Of a DNA stretch of 63,212 nt, positions 51,353 to 60,910 are shown piece after piece (within the stretch, counting starts at the first letter, position 1; each line of letters opens with the position of its first letter). A program made the position numbers and the translations under genes. Origin of the DNA: Halolactibacillus alkaliphilus (GTDB lineage: Bacteria > Bacillota > Bacilli > Bacillales > Amphibacillaceae); NCBI RefSeq assembly GCF_900115465.1, contig NZ_FOWN01000015.1:1-63212 (forward strand). The letters are read 5' to 3'. Below the pieces are notes generated by a model. That model was not told the origin of the DNA. It saw only the letters and a list, made by a program, of their open reading frames with translations, and ran no database searches.

Positions 51353-52185
51353 TTACTTTGCCCCCTCTCTAATGTGTCCTGCCAATGAAGTAGTTTGGTT
51401 TCTAAGGATTTTAATGTGCCATCAGTAAATTTACCGATGACAGCAAACAAGATAATACTTACTAAAATCGTATCCGGCTGCAATGTATTTTGACCTAAGA
51501 TAAGTAAATAACCGAGACCTTCACTCGCACCCATCAGTTCTGATGCAACAACGAACATAAAACCAAGACCAAGGCCTGTTCGTATCCCTGTGAAAAAAGC
51601 TGGCAAGATAGCTGGAAGAATTATTTTCGTTATTTGATACCGTTTGGATAATCCAAAGATTTGTCCCACTTCAAGCCACTTACGATCAACTGACACAATA
51701 CCTGAAAGTAAATTTAAGTACACTGGGAAGAATACCCCTACCGCGATCATCGTTATCTTCGATGATTCACCAATACCCATCCATAAAATAAAGAGTGGCA
51801 CCCACGCAAGTGATGGAATTTGTCTTAATGCTTGAATGGTTGGGTCAATTAGTTTTTCTAATAGTGGCCAAAAGCCAACGAGAATACTAATGAAAACAGC
51901 GACGGATGTCCCAAGTAAAAACCCCATAAATACTCGAAGAATTGTTGCCATAATATGCGGAACCAACATCCCACTTTGAAAAAGATCTATACCTTTTAAA
52001 GCTACTGCTGTTGGTGCTGGAAGCTGATAACTTTCAAACACGCCTATACGACTAAGACTCTCCCACAATATTAAAATACCTAATGGAAAAACTGCACCGA
52101 TGACTAATTTCTTTAACATAATCACAAAGTTTACTTTTTCGACCTTAATAGTAGGATATAATGTGTGATGAATGTCTTTTTCCAT
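51349..52185 (-). CDS. ABC transporter permease, sulfonate/taurine type (SsuC-like)
   Basis: A 278-residue permease with about six hydrophobic helices and the BPD_transp_1 cytoplasmic loop (VGQIFGLSKRYQITKIILPA, an EAA-type motif). This fits the SsuC/TauC family. AGAGGAGATTTT precedes the ATG. It follows the binding protein by 12 bases and overlaps the ATPase gene by four, so the three form one unit. Confidence 0.92.
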   Translation of the reverse strand: MEKDIHHTLYPTIKVEKVNFVIMLKKLVIGAVFPLGILILWESLSRIGVFESYQLPAPTAVALKGIDLFQSGMLVPHIMATILRVFMGFLLGTSVAVFISILVGFWPLLEKLIDPTIQALRQIPSLAWVPLFILWMGIGESSKITMIAVGVFFPVYLNLLSGIVSVDRKWLEVGQIFGLSKRYQITKIILPAILPAFFTGIRTGLGLGFMFVVASELMGASEGLGYLLILGQNTLQPDTILVSIILFAVIGKFTDGTLKSLETKLLHWQDTLERGQSK

Positions 52186-52197
52186 AAAATCTCCTCT

Positions 52198-53172
52198 TTA
52201 TTCAATAATATTTCTAGCAATTTCAGGGTTGATCAAACGGTTTACTACTTCTTCTAAATCATGGTCTTTTCCTATCACTTCGCCTTCTTGGAGTACTTTG
52301 CCCGCTTCAATAATATGATCGATGTGAATTAGGCTAGGCACTGGATTCGAAAAGTCATTACGCTCAAGCTGTTTTTCAGCAACGTCTTTTGATATTTCTG
52401 CCTTTTGACTAATAAGCGCCACTGCTTCTGTTGGATTATCAATAATCCATTGTCTTGCTTGCTCATACAAGCCGATGACCTCTTCTACATACTCTGGGTA
52501 TTGTGCTAAAAAATCACTCCGAACATTTAAAAACCCATACGTATTATAATCCGGTTCTCTAAAGAATAACTCGGCTTGTTGATCAAGTTCTAATTTAGCC
52601 ATGTGCGGGTCTAATCCAGCCCATGCATCCACTTGATTTTGAGTTAAACTGACCGCGCCATCACCATGTTGTAAATTAACAAGCTCTATATCATCTGCAG
52701 ATAAACCATGAGCATCAAGAGCACGGAGTAAAAATATATAAGGATCCGTTCCAATCGTTGCAGCGACACGTTTGCCTTTTAAATCTTCTACCGACTGTAT
52801 CTCACTGGACGCGTTGGTCACGAGGGCTGTCCATTCTGGTTTAGAAAAAATGTAGACTGTTTCAATAGGTGAACCATTCGTTTTTGATATGAGGGCAGCA
52901 GCTCCAGCAGTGGAACCAAAATCAACACTGTTAGAGTTTAAAAACTCTAAGGCTTTGTTGCTGCCTTGACTAAATGCCCACTCTACGTCAATACCTTTTT
53001 CTTTAAATAAAGCTTCTACCCAACCAAATTCATGCAACACAAGACTTGTCGGTGAATAATGAGCATAATCTAACCGAATCTTCTCTGGCTTTCCTTCCTC
53101 TGCTTCTGATTGGTTACAACCTGCTAGTAATATCGCGACCAAGATAATGGCTAATACAACTATTTTTTTCAT
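52198..53172 (-). CDS. ABC transporter substrate-binding lipoprotein, sulfonate type (SsuA-like)
   Basis: A 324-residue lipoprotein of the NMT1/THI5-like and SsuA families. The signal peptide is MKKIVVLAIILVAILLAGC, with lipobox LAGC and C19 as the lipidation site. The two-lobed fold is indicated by PTSLVLHEFGWVEALFKEKG, the hinge-region VEDLKGKRVAATIGTDPYIF and the downstream VDAWAGLDPHMAKLELD. The related systems bind alkanesulfonates, taurine, nitrate or pyrimidine; the S-box upstream favours a sulfur compound. The gene lies 55 bases after the metY fusion. Confidence 0.9.
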   Translation of the reverse strand: MKKIVVLAIILVAILLAGCNQSEAEEGKPEKIRLDYAHYSPTSLVLHEFGWVEALFKEKGIDVEWAFSQGSNKALEFLNSNSVDFGSTAGAAALISKTNGSPIETVYIFSKPEWTALVTNASSEIQSVEDLKGKRVAATIGTDPYIFLLRALDAHGLSADDIELVNLQHGDGAVSLTQNQVDAWAGLDPHMAKLELDQQAELFFREPDYNTYGFLNVRSDFLAQYPEYVEEVIGLYEQARQWIIDNPTEAVALISQKAEISKDVAEKQLERNDFSNPVPSLIHIDHIIEAGKVLQEGEVIGKDHDLEEVVNRLINPEIARNIIE

Positions 53173-53226
53173 GTGATTTAATCCCCTTTGTTTAGTTTTT
53201 ATTCAGACAATGCACAGCTTGCGCCT

Positions 53227-55005
53227 TTAGATCTCACATTGATACGTCACAACACTTCCTCTTAGGCGCTGTGCTTCTTTAAATGTACAGCGATTATGGA
53301 CAACATCTAGTCCCGCTTCTATTGCCAACCGACAGGCTTCATCATTGATCACACCTTCTTGTAACCAAAATACTTTAGGTTTTACCGGAATCGCTTCTTG
53401 CGCTACACTTACGGCAGCTTCTGGTGCACGAAATACTTGGACAATATCTATTGGCTCAGTCACACTTTCCAAGTCCGGATAAGATATTTCACCTAATATT
53501 TCAGTTTCTCTCGGGTTAACTGGAATGATTTTGTAACCGAGGCGCTGCATTTTTAACGCTAACCGATAACTAGGTCGCCCTTTTTTACCACTTAGCCCAA
53601 CAACCGCAATCGTCTTAGGTTTTACTACACCATCTTCTGTCTTATGACTCGAGGCAAGCGACCACCGAATGACAGCTTCATCATTAATTTTAATTGAACG
53701 AGGCCCTTCTAACGCGATTCCTGTCGCAACCGTGAGTGCACGGTCTAAATCATGAATCAAATCATCAATATGTTCAAGCCCTACAGAGAGTCTAATAAGA
53801 TCTTCTGTCACACCCGTTTCTTTTAACGCCTCTTTTGATAGTTGCTGGTGTGTCGTTGATGCCGGATGGATAATGAGTGATTTTGCATCCCCAACATTCG
53901 CAACGTGTGACCATAAGCTGACTGCATCAATTACCTTTTTCCCTTCATCTCTTCCACCTTTTATTCCAAAAGTAATAATTGAACCGAAACCATTATTTAA
54001 GCGTTGTTTCGCTTTTATATGGGATGGGTGTGAAGAGAGGCCCGGATAATTCACCCAACTAATTGCCGGGTGTTTGTCTAAATAGGTTGCTAGCCTTAAC
54101 GCATTTTCATTATGGCGCTCCACACGTAAATGTAATGTTTCTAAACCTTGTAGTAAGCGAAAAGCTGAATCGGCACTTAAGCAGGCACCAAAATCACGTA
54201 ACAGTTGAACACGTAACTTAACTGAAAAAGCAAGGCCACCAAATTCATTCGCATAACGAATATTGTTATAACTTGGGTCTGGTTCAGTAAACGCTGTAAA
54301 ATTTCCTTTTTGCCAATTAAATCGGCCGCCATCAACGACGATTCCACCGATGGTTGTTCCGTGTCCTCCTATCCATTTTGTCGCCGAATGAATGACAATA
54401 TCTGCACCTTTTTCGATTGGCCTAATTAAATAAGGTGTAGCGAATGTATTGTCAATAATCAGTGGAATATGATGACGCTTCGCAATCTCACTTACGCCCT
54501 CCACATCGAACACATCTAAGTTCGGGTTGCCAATAATTTCACCAAAGATGGCTTTAGTTTTATCGGTTATCGCTGATTCGAACGATGGTAAATCATTTGG
54601 GTCAACGAAGTGGACTGTGATGCCATAACGTTTTAATGTTGTTTTAAATAAGTTATACGTGCCGCCATATAAGTTAATGGCTGCCACAATCTCGTCACCT
54701 GTCTCACATAAGTTAAGGATAGACAGTGTAATAGCAGCCATACCTGAAGCTGTAGCAACTGCGGCAACGCCGCCTTCAAGTAAGGCGACTCTTTTCTCAA
54801 AAGCATCGACGGTTGGGTTACCAATACGAGAATAAATATTACCTGTTTCTTCTAAACTAAATAGTTTTTCAGCATGCGTCGTATCTTGAAAAACAAATGA
54901 AGTTGATTGATAAATAGGAATGGCTCGTGCGCCTGTTGTCGCATCAGGTGCTGTGCCCCCGTGTAGCGATAATGTGTCAAGTTGGTATGAGTCATGTGTC
55001 GTCAT
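53227..55005 (-). CDS. metY: O-acetylhomoserine sulfhydrylase fused to a CoA-binding domain
   Basis: A 592-residue fusion. Residues 1-430 are a Cys/Met-metabolism PLP enzyme of the MetY type: GNIYSRIGNPTVDAFEKRVA, the PLP lysine in HSATKWIGGHG (K210), and the long C-terminal part with WSHVANVGDAKSLIIHPAST. It makes homocysteine and acetate from O-acetylhomoserine and sulfide. Residues about 464-592 match a CoA-binding Rossmann-like domain (KTIAVVGLSGKKGRPSYRLA, ... IIPVNPRE ..., VVHNRCTFKEAQRL). The start at 55003-55005 has AAGGAGA six bases away. It leads an operon under a SAM-I riboswitch. Confidence 0.93.
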   Translation of the reverse strand: MTTHDSYQLDTLSLHGGTAPDATTGARAIPIYQSTSFVFQDTTHAEKLFSLEETGNIYSRIGNPTVDAFEKRVALLEGGVAAVATASGMAAITLSILNLCETGDEIVAAINLYGGTYNLFKTTLKRYGITVHFVDPNDLPSFESAITDKTKAIFGEIIGNPNLDVFDVEGVSEIAKRHHIPLIIDNTFATPYLIRPIEKGADIVIHSATKWIGGHGTTIGGIVVDGGRFNWQKGNFTAFTEPDPSYNNIRYANEFGGLAFSVKLRVQLLRDFGACLSADSAFRLLQGLETLHLRVERHNENALRLATYLDKHPAISWVNYPGLSSHPSHIKAKQRLNNGFGSIITFGIKGGRDEGKKVIDAVSLWSHVANVGDAKSLIIHPASTTHQQLSKEALKETGVTEDLIRLSVGLEHIDDLIHDLDRALTVATGIALEGPRSIKINDEAVIRWSLASSHKTEDGVVKPKTIAVVGLSGKKGRPSYRLALKMQRLGYKIIPVNPRETEILGEISYPDLESVTEPIDIVQVFRAPEAAVSVAQEAIPVKPKVFWLQEGVINDEACRLAIEAGLDVVHNRCTFKEAQRLRGSVVTYQCEI

Positions 55006-55060
55006 TGTCATTCTCCTTTTCCTCTTCTTTTTTCTGTTGAATTAGTCATTTTAAAAATAA

Positions 55061-55097
55061 AAATGTCCTTTAAGCACCTTGGATGCTTAAAGGACAT
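55061..55097 (-). terminator. Expression-platform terminator of the S-box
   Basis: On the minus strand ATGTCCTTTAAGCA-TCCAAGG-TGCTTAAAGGACAT followed by TTTTTATTTTT forms a 14-bp hairpin just before the metY fusion. It is the terminator that SAM binding would favour. Confidence 0.9.
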
Positions 55098-55107
55098 AAT
55101 GTCACAG

Positions 55108-55213
55108 TTTATCATCCAAAGTACATTGTACTTTGCTGGTAGGGGCACCTTAGCTAAAAGCCAGGTTGCCGTGAAGTCGTTGAGCCAGATCTCTCGTTCA
55201 CTCTTGATAATTA
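55108..55213 (-). promoter_or_regulatory. SAM-I (S-box) riboswitch
   Basis: The minus strand reads TTATCAAGAGTGAACGAGAG, then ...CTGGCTCAACGACTTCACGG, CAACCTGG...AAGGTGCCCCTACCAGC... and a closing GGATGATAA. This contains the S-box hallmarks: the TATCAAGAG start of P1, the 'GGC..CAACC' core, AAGGTGC...CCAGC and the 3' P1 strand. It is followed by a strong terminator and the metY fusion gene. Methionine/SAM shortage should turn the whole operon on. Confidence 0.93.
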
Positions 55214-55316
55214 TTTATAAAATTTTGAATAAACTGATTATAGCATAAAATACCGACATGTCTAGTGTGTTTTAAAAAGTTTTTTTAGTTTTTAAATAAA
55301 ATGAAGACCCTCTGAC

Positions 55317-55360
55317 AAAAAAAGAACTTAACCCCTGCTTTAAGCAAATGGTTAAGCTCT
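55317..55360 (-). terminator. Intrinsic terminator after clpC
   Basis: On the minus strand AGAGCTTAACC...GGTTAAGTTCT with an interior that can itself pair (TTTGCTTAAAGCAG) is followed by seven U. It lies just after the clpC stop and separates the stress operon from the S-box operon. Confidence 0.88.
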
Positions 55361-55372
55361 AGTGTTAGTTAT

Positions 55373-57802
55373 TTAATTTAAGATAATAAATTTACCTTTA
55401 CTATTAAGGCCGATGCGCGTTGTCTCACCTTTTTTGATTTCATCACGAAGCAACGCTTCTGAGAGCAAATCTTCAATATTTTTTTGGATAGATCGACGAA
55501 GCGGTCTTGCCCCGTATTCTGGGTCAAAGCCTTCTTCAGCAATTTTTTCAACCGCTTTATCCGACATAGTAAAATCTAAATCTTGTTCGTTTAAGCGTTT
55601 CTTCAGCTGTTCTAACATTAATGTGACAATATCTTTCATATGTTGTTTCTCAAGTGAGTGGAAGACAATCGTTTCATCAATCCGATTTAAGAATTCTGGC
55701 CGGAAAGCTTTTTTCAATGCTTCGGTCACTTTTGATTTCATATCTCGATAATCACGCGTTTCATCTTCTAAGTTAAAACCAACATATTTATTTTGTTTTA
55801 ACTCACTTGCCCCCACATTTGATGTCATAATGAGTACGGTATTTCTAAAATCAATCAGGCGTCCTTTAGAATCCGTTAATCGACCATCTTCTAATACTTG
55901 AAGTAAAATATTAAAGACTTCCGGGTGAGCCTTCTCAATCTCATCAAGTAACACAACCGAGTAGGGTTTACGACGAACTTTCTCCGTTAATTGACCGCCC
56001 TCTTCATAACCGACATACCCTGGAGGTGAACCTACCAGGCGTGATGTATTGTGTTTTTCCATATATTCACTCATATCAATGCGAATCATCGCATCTTCAT
56101 CCCCAAACATCGCTTCTGCTAAAGCGCGGGCTAGTTCTGTTTTTCCAACACCAGTTGGTCCGAGGAAGATAAATGATCCAATAGGACGCTTAGGATCTTT
56201 TAATCCTGCTCGTGCGCGACGAATCGCTTTAGAGACCGCATCTACCGCTTCTGCTTGGCCAATAACGCGGCCGTGTAGTGTTTCTTCTAACTGTAATAAA
56301 CGATTACTTTCATCTTTGGTTAAAGACTTAACAGGGACACCTGTCCAAGTTGAGACGACTGTTGCAATATCATCTGGGACAACTTCTGAATCAACTTGGC
56401 CCTGTTTTTCTTTCCACTTGCCTTTAGTTTCTTCTAATTCTTGGCGCAACTTTTGTTCCGCATCTCTAAATGATGCAGCTTTTTCAAATTCTTGGCTTTG
56501 AACAGCGGCATCTTTTTCTTTTTTAGCTTCTTCAAGGCGTTGTTCTAGCTCTTTTAAGTTAGGTGGTGCGGTATAAGAGCGTAAGCGCACCCGGGAACCC
56601 GCTTCATCAATTAAGTCAATCGCCTTATCTGGTAAGAATCTATCGGTAATATAGCGATTTGATAAGTTTACCGCAGCCTCAATGGATTCATCAGTAATGG
56701 TTACACGGTGGTGAGCTTCGTATCGATCACGCAAACCTTTTAAGATTTGAATGGATTCTTCTGGTGTCGGCTCATCTACTTGAATTGGTTGGAAACGACG
56801 TTCTAAGGCTGCATCTTTCTCAATATGTTTACGATACTCATCTAATGTTGTTGCACCAATACATTGTAGTTCTCCACGCGCGAGCGAAGGTTTAAGAATG
56901 TTTGATGCATCAATGGCACCTTCTGCACCTCCAGCACCGACTAAAGTGTGTAATTCATCGATAAATAAAAGTACATTCCCTGCTTGGCGAATCTCTTCCA
57001 TCACTTTTTTAAGACGGTCCTCGAATTCCCCACGATACTTTGTCCCGGCAACAACTGTCCCCATGTCAAGCGTCATGACACGCTTGTCGCGCAATAATTC
57101 AGGTACATCATTGGCCACAATTTTTTGTGCCAATCCTTCTGCAATCGCTGTTTTTCCAACACCAGGTTCACCAATTAGTACGGGATTGTTTTTGGTCCGT
57201 CGACTAAGTACTTGAATGACGCGCTCAATTTCTTTCTCACGACCAATAACCGGGTCAATATTCCCCTCTTTGGCAATAACTGTTAAGTCTCGAGCTAATG
57301 AATCAAGCGTAGGTGTCTCAGCCGTGTTATTTTGTGACTGGCGACCGTTTCCTTTTCGGTTTGATTCTGATGCTCCTAGTAGTTGTAAGACTTGTTGACG
57401 CGCTCGATTTAAACTAACATCTAAATTGCGCAATACCCGAGAAGCAACGCCTTCATCTTCCCGAATTAGCCCAAGTAAAATATGTTCTGTTCCGACGTAG
57501 CTGTGGCCAAGCTTTCGTGCTTCATCCATAGACAATTCAATCACTTTTTTCGCACGGGGTGTATAATGAATGGTTTGTGACTGTTTTTGACCTGCTCCTA
57601 TAAGTACTTCCACTTCCTCCTGGATGTCTTCAAACTTCAATCCAAGTGATGTTAGAGCTTTTGCCGCAATCCCATCCCCTTCTTTTATTAGTCCAAGTAA
57701 AATATGCTCTGTCCCTATATTCGTATGGCCCAAACGAATAGCTTCTTCTTGTGAAAGGGCTAGTACTTTTTGGGCGCGTTCTGTAAATCGTCCAAACATC
57801 AT
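55373..57802 (-). CDS. clpC: ATP-dependent Clp protease ATP-binding subunit ClpC
   Basis: ClpC, 809 residues, the AAA+ unfoldase of the ClpCP protease. In order: two N-terminal Clp-N repeats (about 1-145), AAA-1 with [14 protein letters not shown], a middle domain with a UVR motif ([20 protein letters not shown], about residue 420-445) and AAA-2 with [14 protein letters not shown]. The C-terminal end is shorter than in B. subtilis (810 vs 809, similar). GGAGG is eight bases before the ATG. It receives arginine-phosphorylated substrates marked by McsB. Fourth gene of the ctsR operon. Confidence 0.98.
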   Translation of the reverse strand: MMFGRFTERAQKVLALSQEEAIRLGHTNIGTEHILLGLIKEGDGIAAKALTSLGLKFEDIQEEVEVLIGAGQKQSQTIHYTPRAKKVIELSMDEARKLGHSYVGTEHILLGLIREDEGVASRVLRNLDVSLNRARQQVLQLLGASESNRKGNGRQSQNNTAETPTLDSLARDLTVIAKEGNIDPVIGREKEIERVIQVLSRRTKNNPVLIGEPGVGKTAIAEGLAQKIVANDVPELLRDKRVMTLDMGTVVAGTKYRGEFEDRLKKVMEEIRQAGNVLLFIDELHTLVGAGGAEGAIDASNILKPSLARGELQCIGATTLDEYRKHIEKDAALERRFQPIQVDEPTPEESIQILKGLRDRYEAHHRVTITDESIEAAVNLSNRYITDRFLPDKAIDLIDEAGSRVRLRSYTAPPNLKELEQRLEEAKKEKDAAVQSQEFEKAASFRDAEQKLRQELEETKGKWKEKQGQVDSEVVPDDIATVVSTWTGVPVKSLTKDESNRLLQLEETLHGRVIGQAEAVDAVSKAIRRARAGLKDPKRPIGSFIFLGPTGVGKTELARALAEAMFGDEDAMIRIDMSEYMEKHNTSRLVGSPPGYVGYEEGGQLTEKVRRKPYSVVLLDEIEKAHPEVFNILLQVLEDGRLTDSKGRLIDFRNTVLIMTSNVGASELKQNKYVGFNLEDETRDYRDMKSKVTEALKKAFRPEFLNRIDETIVFHSLEKQHMKDIVTLMLEQLKKRLNEQDLDFTMSDKAVEKIAEEGFDPEYGARPLRRSIQKNIEDLLSEALLRDEIKKGETTRIGLNSKGKFIILN

Positions 57803-57816
57803 CGCTGTTTCCTCCT

Positions 57817-58887
57817 TTAGTCTTCTATCTCTAACGTCAATCGCTCACGTATCATTGCTGATCGCTTCTGATCACGCTCATGTTGATTTAAGTGACTTTT
57901 CGCATACTGCTGTAAGAACGCTGGTTGGGTTAATACCATTAATTCACTTAAAATCGTTTTAGATATATCAGTTATATACCCTACATCTATACCCAATCTA
58001 ACATCGGATATACATTTTGCTGCTTCTTTTGATTCAATTAATCTACTGTGCTTTAAAACCCCATAAGATCGGTAGATTCTATCTTCCAATTCCAGAGCAG
58101 AGTTCTTCATCAACATCTTACGAACAGCACGTTCATGATCAATGAGTTTAATAATAACGCTTTGCAAATTATCGATAATGTCACGTTCAGTTCGACCTAG
58201 TGTCACTTGATTAGACACTTGATAAATATTACCCAGCGCTTCAGTGCCTTCACCATAAATTCCCCGGACAACTAAACCTAACTGATTAATAGCTGGGATC
58301 ATTTTTGATAATTTATTTGTCATAGACAACGCCGGGAGATGCACCATGACTGAAGCTCTTAAGCCCGTACCAACATTTGTTGGACATGTTGTTAAATAGC
58401 CATATTTCTCATGAAAGGCAAAACTTAAACACGCTTCCACTTCATCATCTACCTGAAAGGCTTCTTCTAGCGCTTTTTCAAGTTGTAATCCTGGGAAGTA
58501 CAATTGCATGCGTAAATGATCTTCTTCATTAATCATAATCGATAACTGCTCATTTGTAGAGAGTAACACACCGCTATGATGCGCATGTTCCACTAAGTAT
58601 GGGCTGATCAAATGTTTTTCTACAAGTGCATGTGTATCAAGTGAACTGATGTCATCTAATGAGAGATACTGCAAGTTCTCATAGTGACCAATTGATTGAC
58701 CACTGAGACTAGCCGTAATGGCATCATTTACTTTTTTCATCATCTCAGCTGGTGCCTTAAGAGGAAAAGGATAGTGACTTAAATTACGTGCCAATCGAAT
58801 ACGCGTGCTTAAGACTATATCATCTTGAGGCCCTCCACTTTGCATCCATGGGCTAATCGCCTGATCAATAAAGGATTGAAATGACAT
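57817..58887 (-). CDS. mcsB: Protein arginine kinase McsB
   Basis: McsB, 356 residues, phosphorylates arginines on proteins and tags them for ClpCP. It has the phosphagen-kinase fold with [35 protein letters not shown] (the active-site Cys and surrounding loop) and [13 protein letters not shown] near the end. I start at the ATG 58885-58887 ([20 protein letters not shown]), nine bases after AAAGGAGG. The frame extends 31 codons upstream into mcsA, not conserved. The gene follows mcsA immediately. Confidence 0.95.
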   Translation of the reverse strand: MSFQSFIDQAISPWMQSGGPQDDIVLSTRIRLARNLSHYPFPLKAPAEMMKKVNDAITASLSGQSIGHYENLQYLSLDDISSLDTHALVEKHLISPYLVEHAHHSGVLLSTNEQLSIMINEEDHLRMQLYFPGLQLEKALEEAFQVDDEVEACLSFAFHEKYGYLTTCPTNVGTGLRASVMVHLPALSMTNKLSKMIPAINQLGLVVRGIYGEGTEALGNIYQVSNQVTLGRTERDIIDNLQSVIIKLIDHERAVRKMLMKNSALELEDRIYRSYGVLKHSRLIESKEAAKCISDVRLGIDVGYITDISKTILSELMVLTQPAFLQQYAKSHLNQHERDQKRSAMIRERLTLEIED

Positions 58888-58888
58888 A

Positions 58889-59419
58889 TTAATGGTCCTC
58901 CTTTGTCTCAGTACGATCATTTTCCAATGCTTTAATCGCATCACGGATATCAGCGGCTTCTTCAAAACGCTCATCATCAATAAGTGCTTTTAACTGTAAT
59001 CGATAATCTTTAATTTGTTGACGCCTCGATTGATAAGCATATTCTTTTTTAGGTACTTTTCCTGTATGCGTCGTATTCCCGTTATGTACCCGTTTTAAAA
59101 CGGGTTCAAGTTCTGAACTAAATATTTCATAACAATCTTTACAACCAAATTTATAATTCTTCACAAACTGTTGCTCTGTCATTTGACAAGTTGGACACAC
59201 AAGCATTTCTTCAGCTAATTTATTCTGTTGGGTAGTGATCTTTTTATTAAAATTAAATAAGTCACTTAACAAATCATGAATAGGATAGTGATCATTTTGT
59301 TCAATCAATCCTTGTTCCAACGCACACGTATGACACAGGTGCTGAACATGTTTATTTCCATGAATATACCCTGTGAAGTGCAGTGTCGCTGGATGTTTAT
59401 GACAGTGTTCACATTCCAT
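58889..59419 (-). CDS. mcsA: McsA, activator of McsB
   Basis: McsA, 176 residues, binds zinc and activates McsB. It has four CxxC pairs (CEHC at 3-6, CHTC at about 29-32, CPTC at about 86-89 and CKDC at about 105-108) and a C-terminal UVR motif (LKALIDDERFEEAADIRDAI). GGAGGAAGCGAG precedes the ATG. It is shorter than B. subtilis McsA (185) but complete. It lies 17 bases after ctsR. Confidence 0.95.
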   Translation of the reverse strand: MECEHCHKHPATLHFTGYIHGNKHVQHLCHTCALEQGLIEQNDHYPIHDLLSDLFNFNKKITTQQNKLAEEMLVCPTCQMTEQQFVKNYKFGCKDCYEIFSSELEPVLKRVHNGNTTHTGKVPKKEYAYQSRRQQIKDYRLQLKALIDDERFEEAADIRDAIKALENDRTETKEDH

Positions 59420-59436
59420 CTCGCTTCCTCCAAACG

Positions 59437-59907
59437 TTAAAGATCTTCATGATACTTCAAGGTCGTTAACATGGCACTTAATATGCGTGCCCGTATCTCA
59501 TCACGGTACGGTAATTTAAAACGTAACGTTTCACGATCAATTGCCGCTTTCATTAACTTTGCCTCACGCAGTGTAATAAAATCAGCTTCTACTAAGCGTG
59601 TAAGAACGGCTTCACTTACAGATTGAGATACATGTGGCTTTATTAAGCTAATCAACTCGTCTAATAAGATGTTTTGATCGTTCTCTACAGCGCGTTGAAT
59701 TCTAATGTATCCACCTCCACCACGTTTACTTTCAACGAGGTAACCTAATTCTTTCGTGAAACGCGTGTTTATAACGTAATTAATTTGTGAGGGCACACAA
59801 GAAAATTGATCAGCTAATTCACTTCGTTTTATTTCTACATGATTATGCTTCGCTTCTTCTAGAATCATTTTTAAATGCGCTTCAATTATATCTGAAATGT
59901 TACGCAT
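59437..59907 (-). CDS. ctsR: Heat-shock repressor CtsR
   Basis: CtsR, 156 residues, represses clp and stress genes by binding direct repeats of the RGTCAAA type. The winged helix has SQINYVINTRF and the Gly-rich wing SKRGGGGYIRI (R62, G63-G66), which senses heat. The C-terminal dimerisation part ends YRDEIRARILSAMLTTLKYH. AAGGAAGAGG precedes the ATG at 59905-59907. A consensus CtsR site lies about 980 bases upstream, not next to the gene, because a decayed IS110 copy intervenes. Confidence 0.97.
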   Translation of the reverse strand: MRNISDIIEAHLKMILEEAKHNHVEIKRSELADQFSCVPSQINYVINTRFTKELGYLVESKRGGGGYIRIQRAVENDQNILLDELISLIKPHVSQSVSEAVLTRLVEADFITLREAKLMKAAIDRETLRFKLPYRDEIRARILSAMLTTLKYHEDL

Positions 59908-59924
59908 AATCCTCTTCCTTGTAT

Positions 59925-59930
59925 ATTATA
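59925..59930 (-). promoter_or_regulatory. Isolated -10-like TATAAT upstream of ctsR
   Basis: The minus strand has TATAAT 18 bases before the ctsR ATG. No good -35 hexamer lies 16-18 bases upstream of it (AGTCGG at 17). Transcription from here would start almost on the ribosome site. It could be chance. Confidence 0.2.
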
Positions 59931-59953
59931 TTTAAGGTTTTAGTCTTCCGACT

Positions 59954-60778
59954 TTGAAAGGAAAACCTTATGAACCTGAGTTATTTCTTAGTTGGTATTT
60001 CCTCAATCTCTTTTCCTTCCTAGATGAAGCCGATTATTTCATCCATGTGATTAACCCCATTCAAACAGACGGGTGGAGAAAAGGTACTGAAATTCGAAAA
60101 CGAAAGACTGACATCATTGATTCGATATTAATAGCCGACCTTATTCGTTACGGTTCATTTAAAGATACCGCTTTAGCGAATGAAGCCATATTCTCCTTAC
60201 GTCAATTAACCCGTTATCGATCGTACTTAGTTGGAACAGCTGGTGATTTCAAACGCAAAATTATCGCCGTTTTAGACCAAGTTTTCCCTGAGTATGATAC
60301 GGTCTTTTCAAAAGTTGGCCTGTTTTGGAAAGATTCAAAAGCGGTACTTCTTGAATACTCCACACCCGATGCATTTAACGAGATTACTGCTAATACTTTA
60401 GCCGAAACGCTTCGTTTAGCGAGCCGTAATCGCATAGGACTAGTCAAAGCTGAAACATTAAAAACAGCTGCTTCAAAGTCTTTTGGTATTCGATTTGCAC
60501 AAGATGCATTCACTTTCCAACTACGCTCAATGATTGAACAGCTAAATTTTCTAGAGGAACAAATAAAACAAACAGAAGAAGAAATAAATCAATTGATGGC
60601 TTCCATTACTTCTGTAATTGAAACAATTACAGGTATCGGTCCAATTACTGGCGCAACGATATTAGGTGAAATTGGTGATATTCATAATCTAATCGCAATT
60701 GTTGCCGTTTCTAGAAAACTGTGTTACATCATCCATGCGGTTTTAACTAAAAATGAATCGTATGAAATTCGTCAGTAA
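59954..60778 (+). pseudogene. IS110-family transposase, truncated and internally deleted
   Basis: The open frame (274 residues counted from a TTG at 59954) lacks the N-terminal start of the DEDD domain. What remains reads HVINPIQTDGWRKGTEIRKR, then KTDIIDSILIADLIRYG, SFGIRFAQDAFTFQLRSM and ETITGIGPITGATILGEIGD, the typical IS110 pattern. Right after GDIHNL it jumps to VAVSRKLCYIIHAVLTKNE, the family's C-terminal end, so roughly 90-100 residues of the Transposase_20 domain (with its catalytic Ser) are deleted. It cannot be active. Its orientation is opposite to ctsR. No element ends are identified. Confidence 0.85.
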
Positions 60779-60885
60779 ATAAAAAATACCTTTTCTGATG
60801 TTTATTTGGTGTGCCTTTATTTCAGCATATTTATCAGAATTAATTTTGGTTTTTACTTGACTTTATATAGTTAGTCTTTCTTGAC

Positions 60886-60902
60886 TTTGACTATCTTTGA
60901 CT
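60886..60902 (-). promoter_or_regulatory. CtsR operator
   Basis: On the minus strand AGTCAAA-GAT-AGTCAAA (complement of 60886-60902) matches the CtsR consensus RGTCAAANANRGTCAAA at every fixed base. It begins about two bases after the predicted start of the promoter at 60911-60939, a classic repressor position. Further partial GTCAA copies lie at 60856-60885. Confidence 0.85.
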
Positions 60903-60910
60903 TTGTCTAT

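Noticed and set aside
55317-55360. The clpC-downstream hairpin as part of the S-box
   Set aside because: It lies upstream of the riboswitch on the minus strand, right after the clpC stop, and has its own U-run, so it is the clpC terminator.
56049-57215. Long plus-strand open frames over clpC
   Set aside because: They mirror the codon pattern of clpC on the other strand, lack starts with ribosome sites, and match no family.
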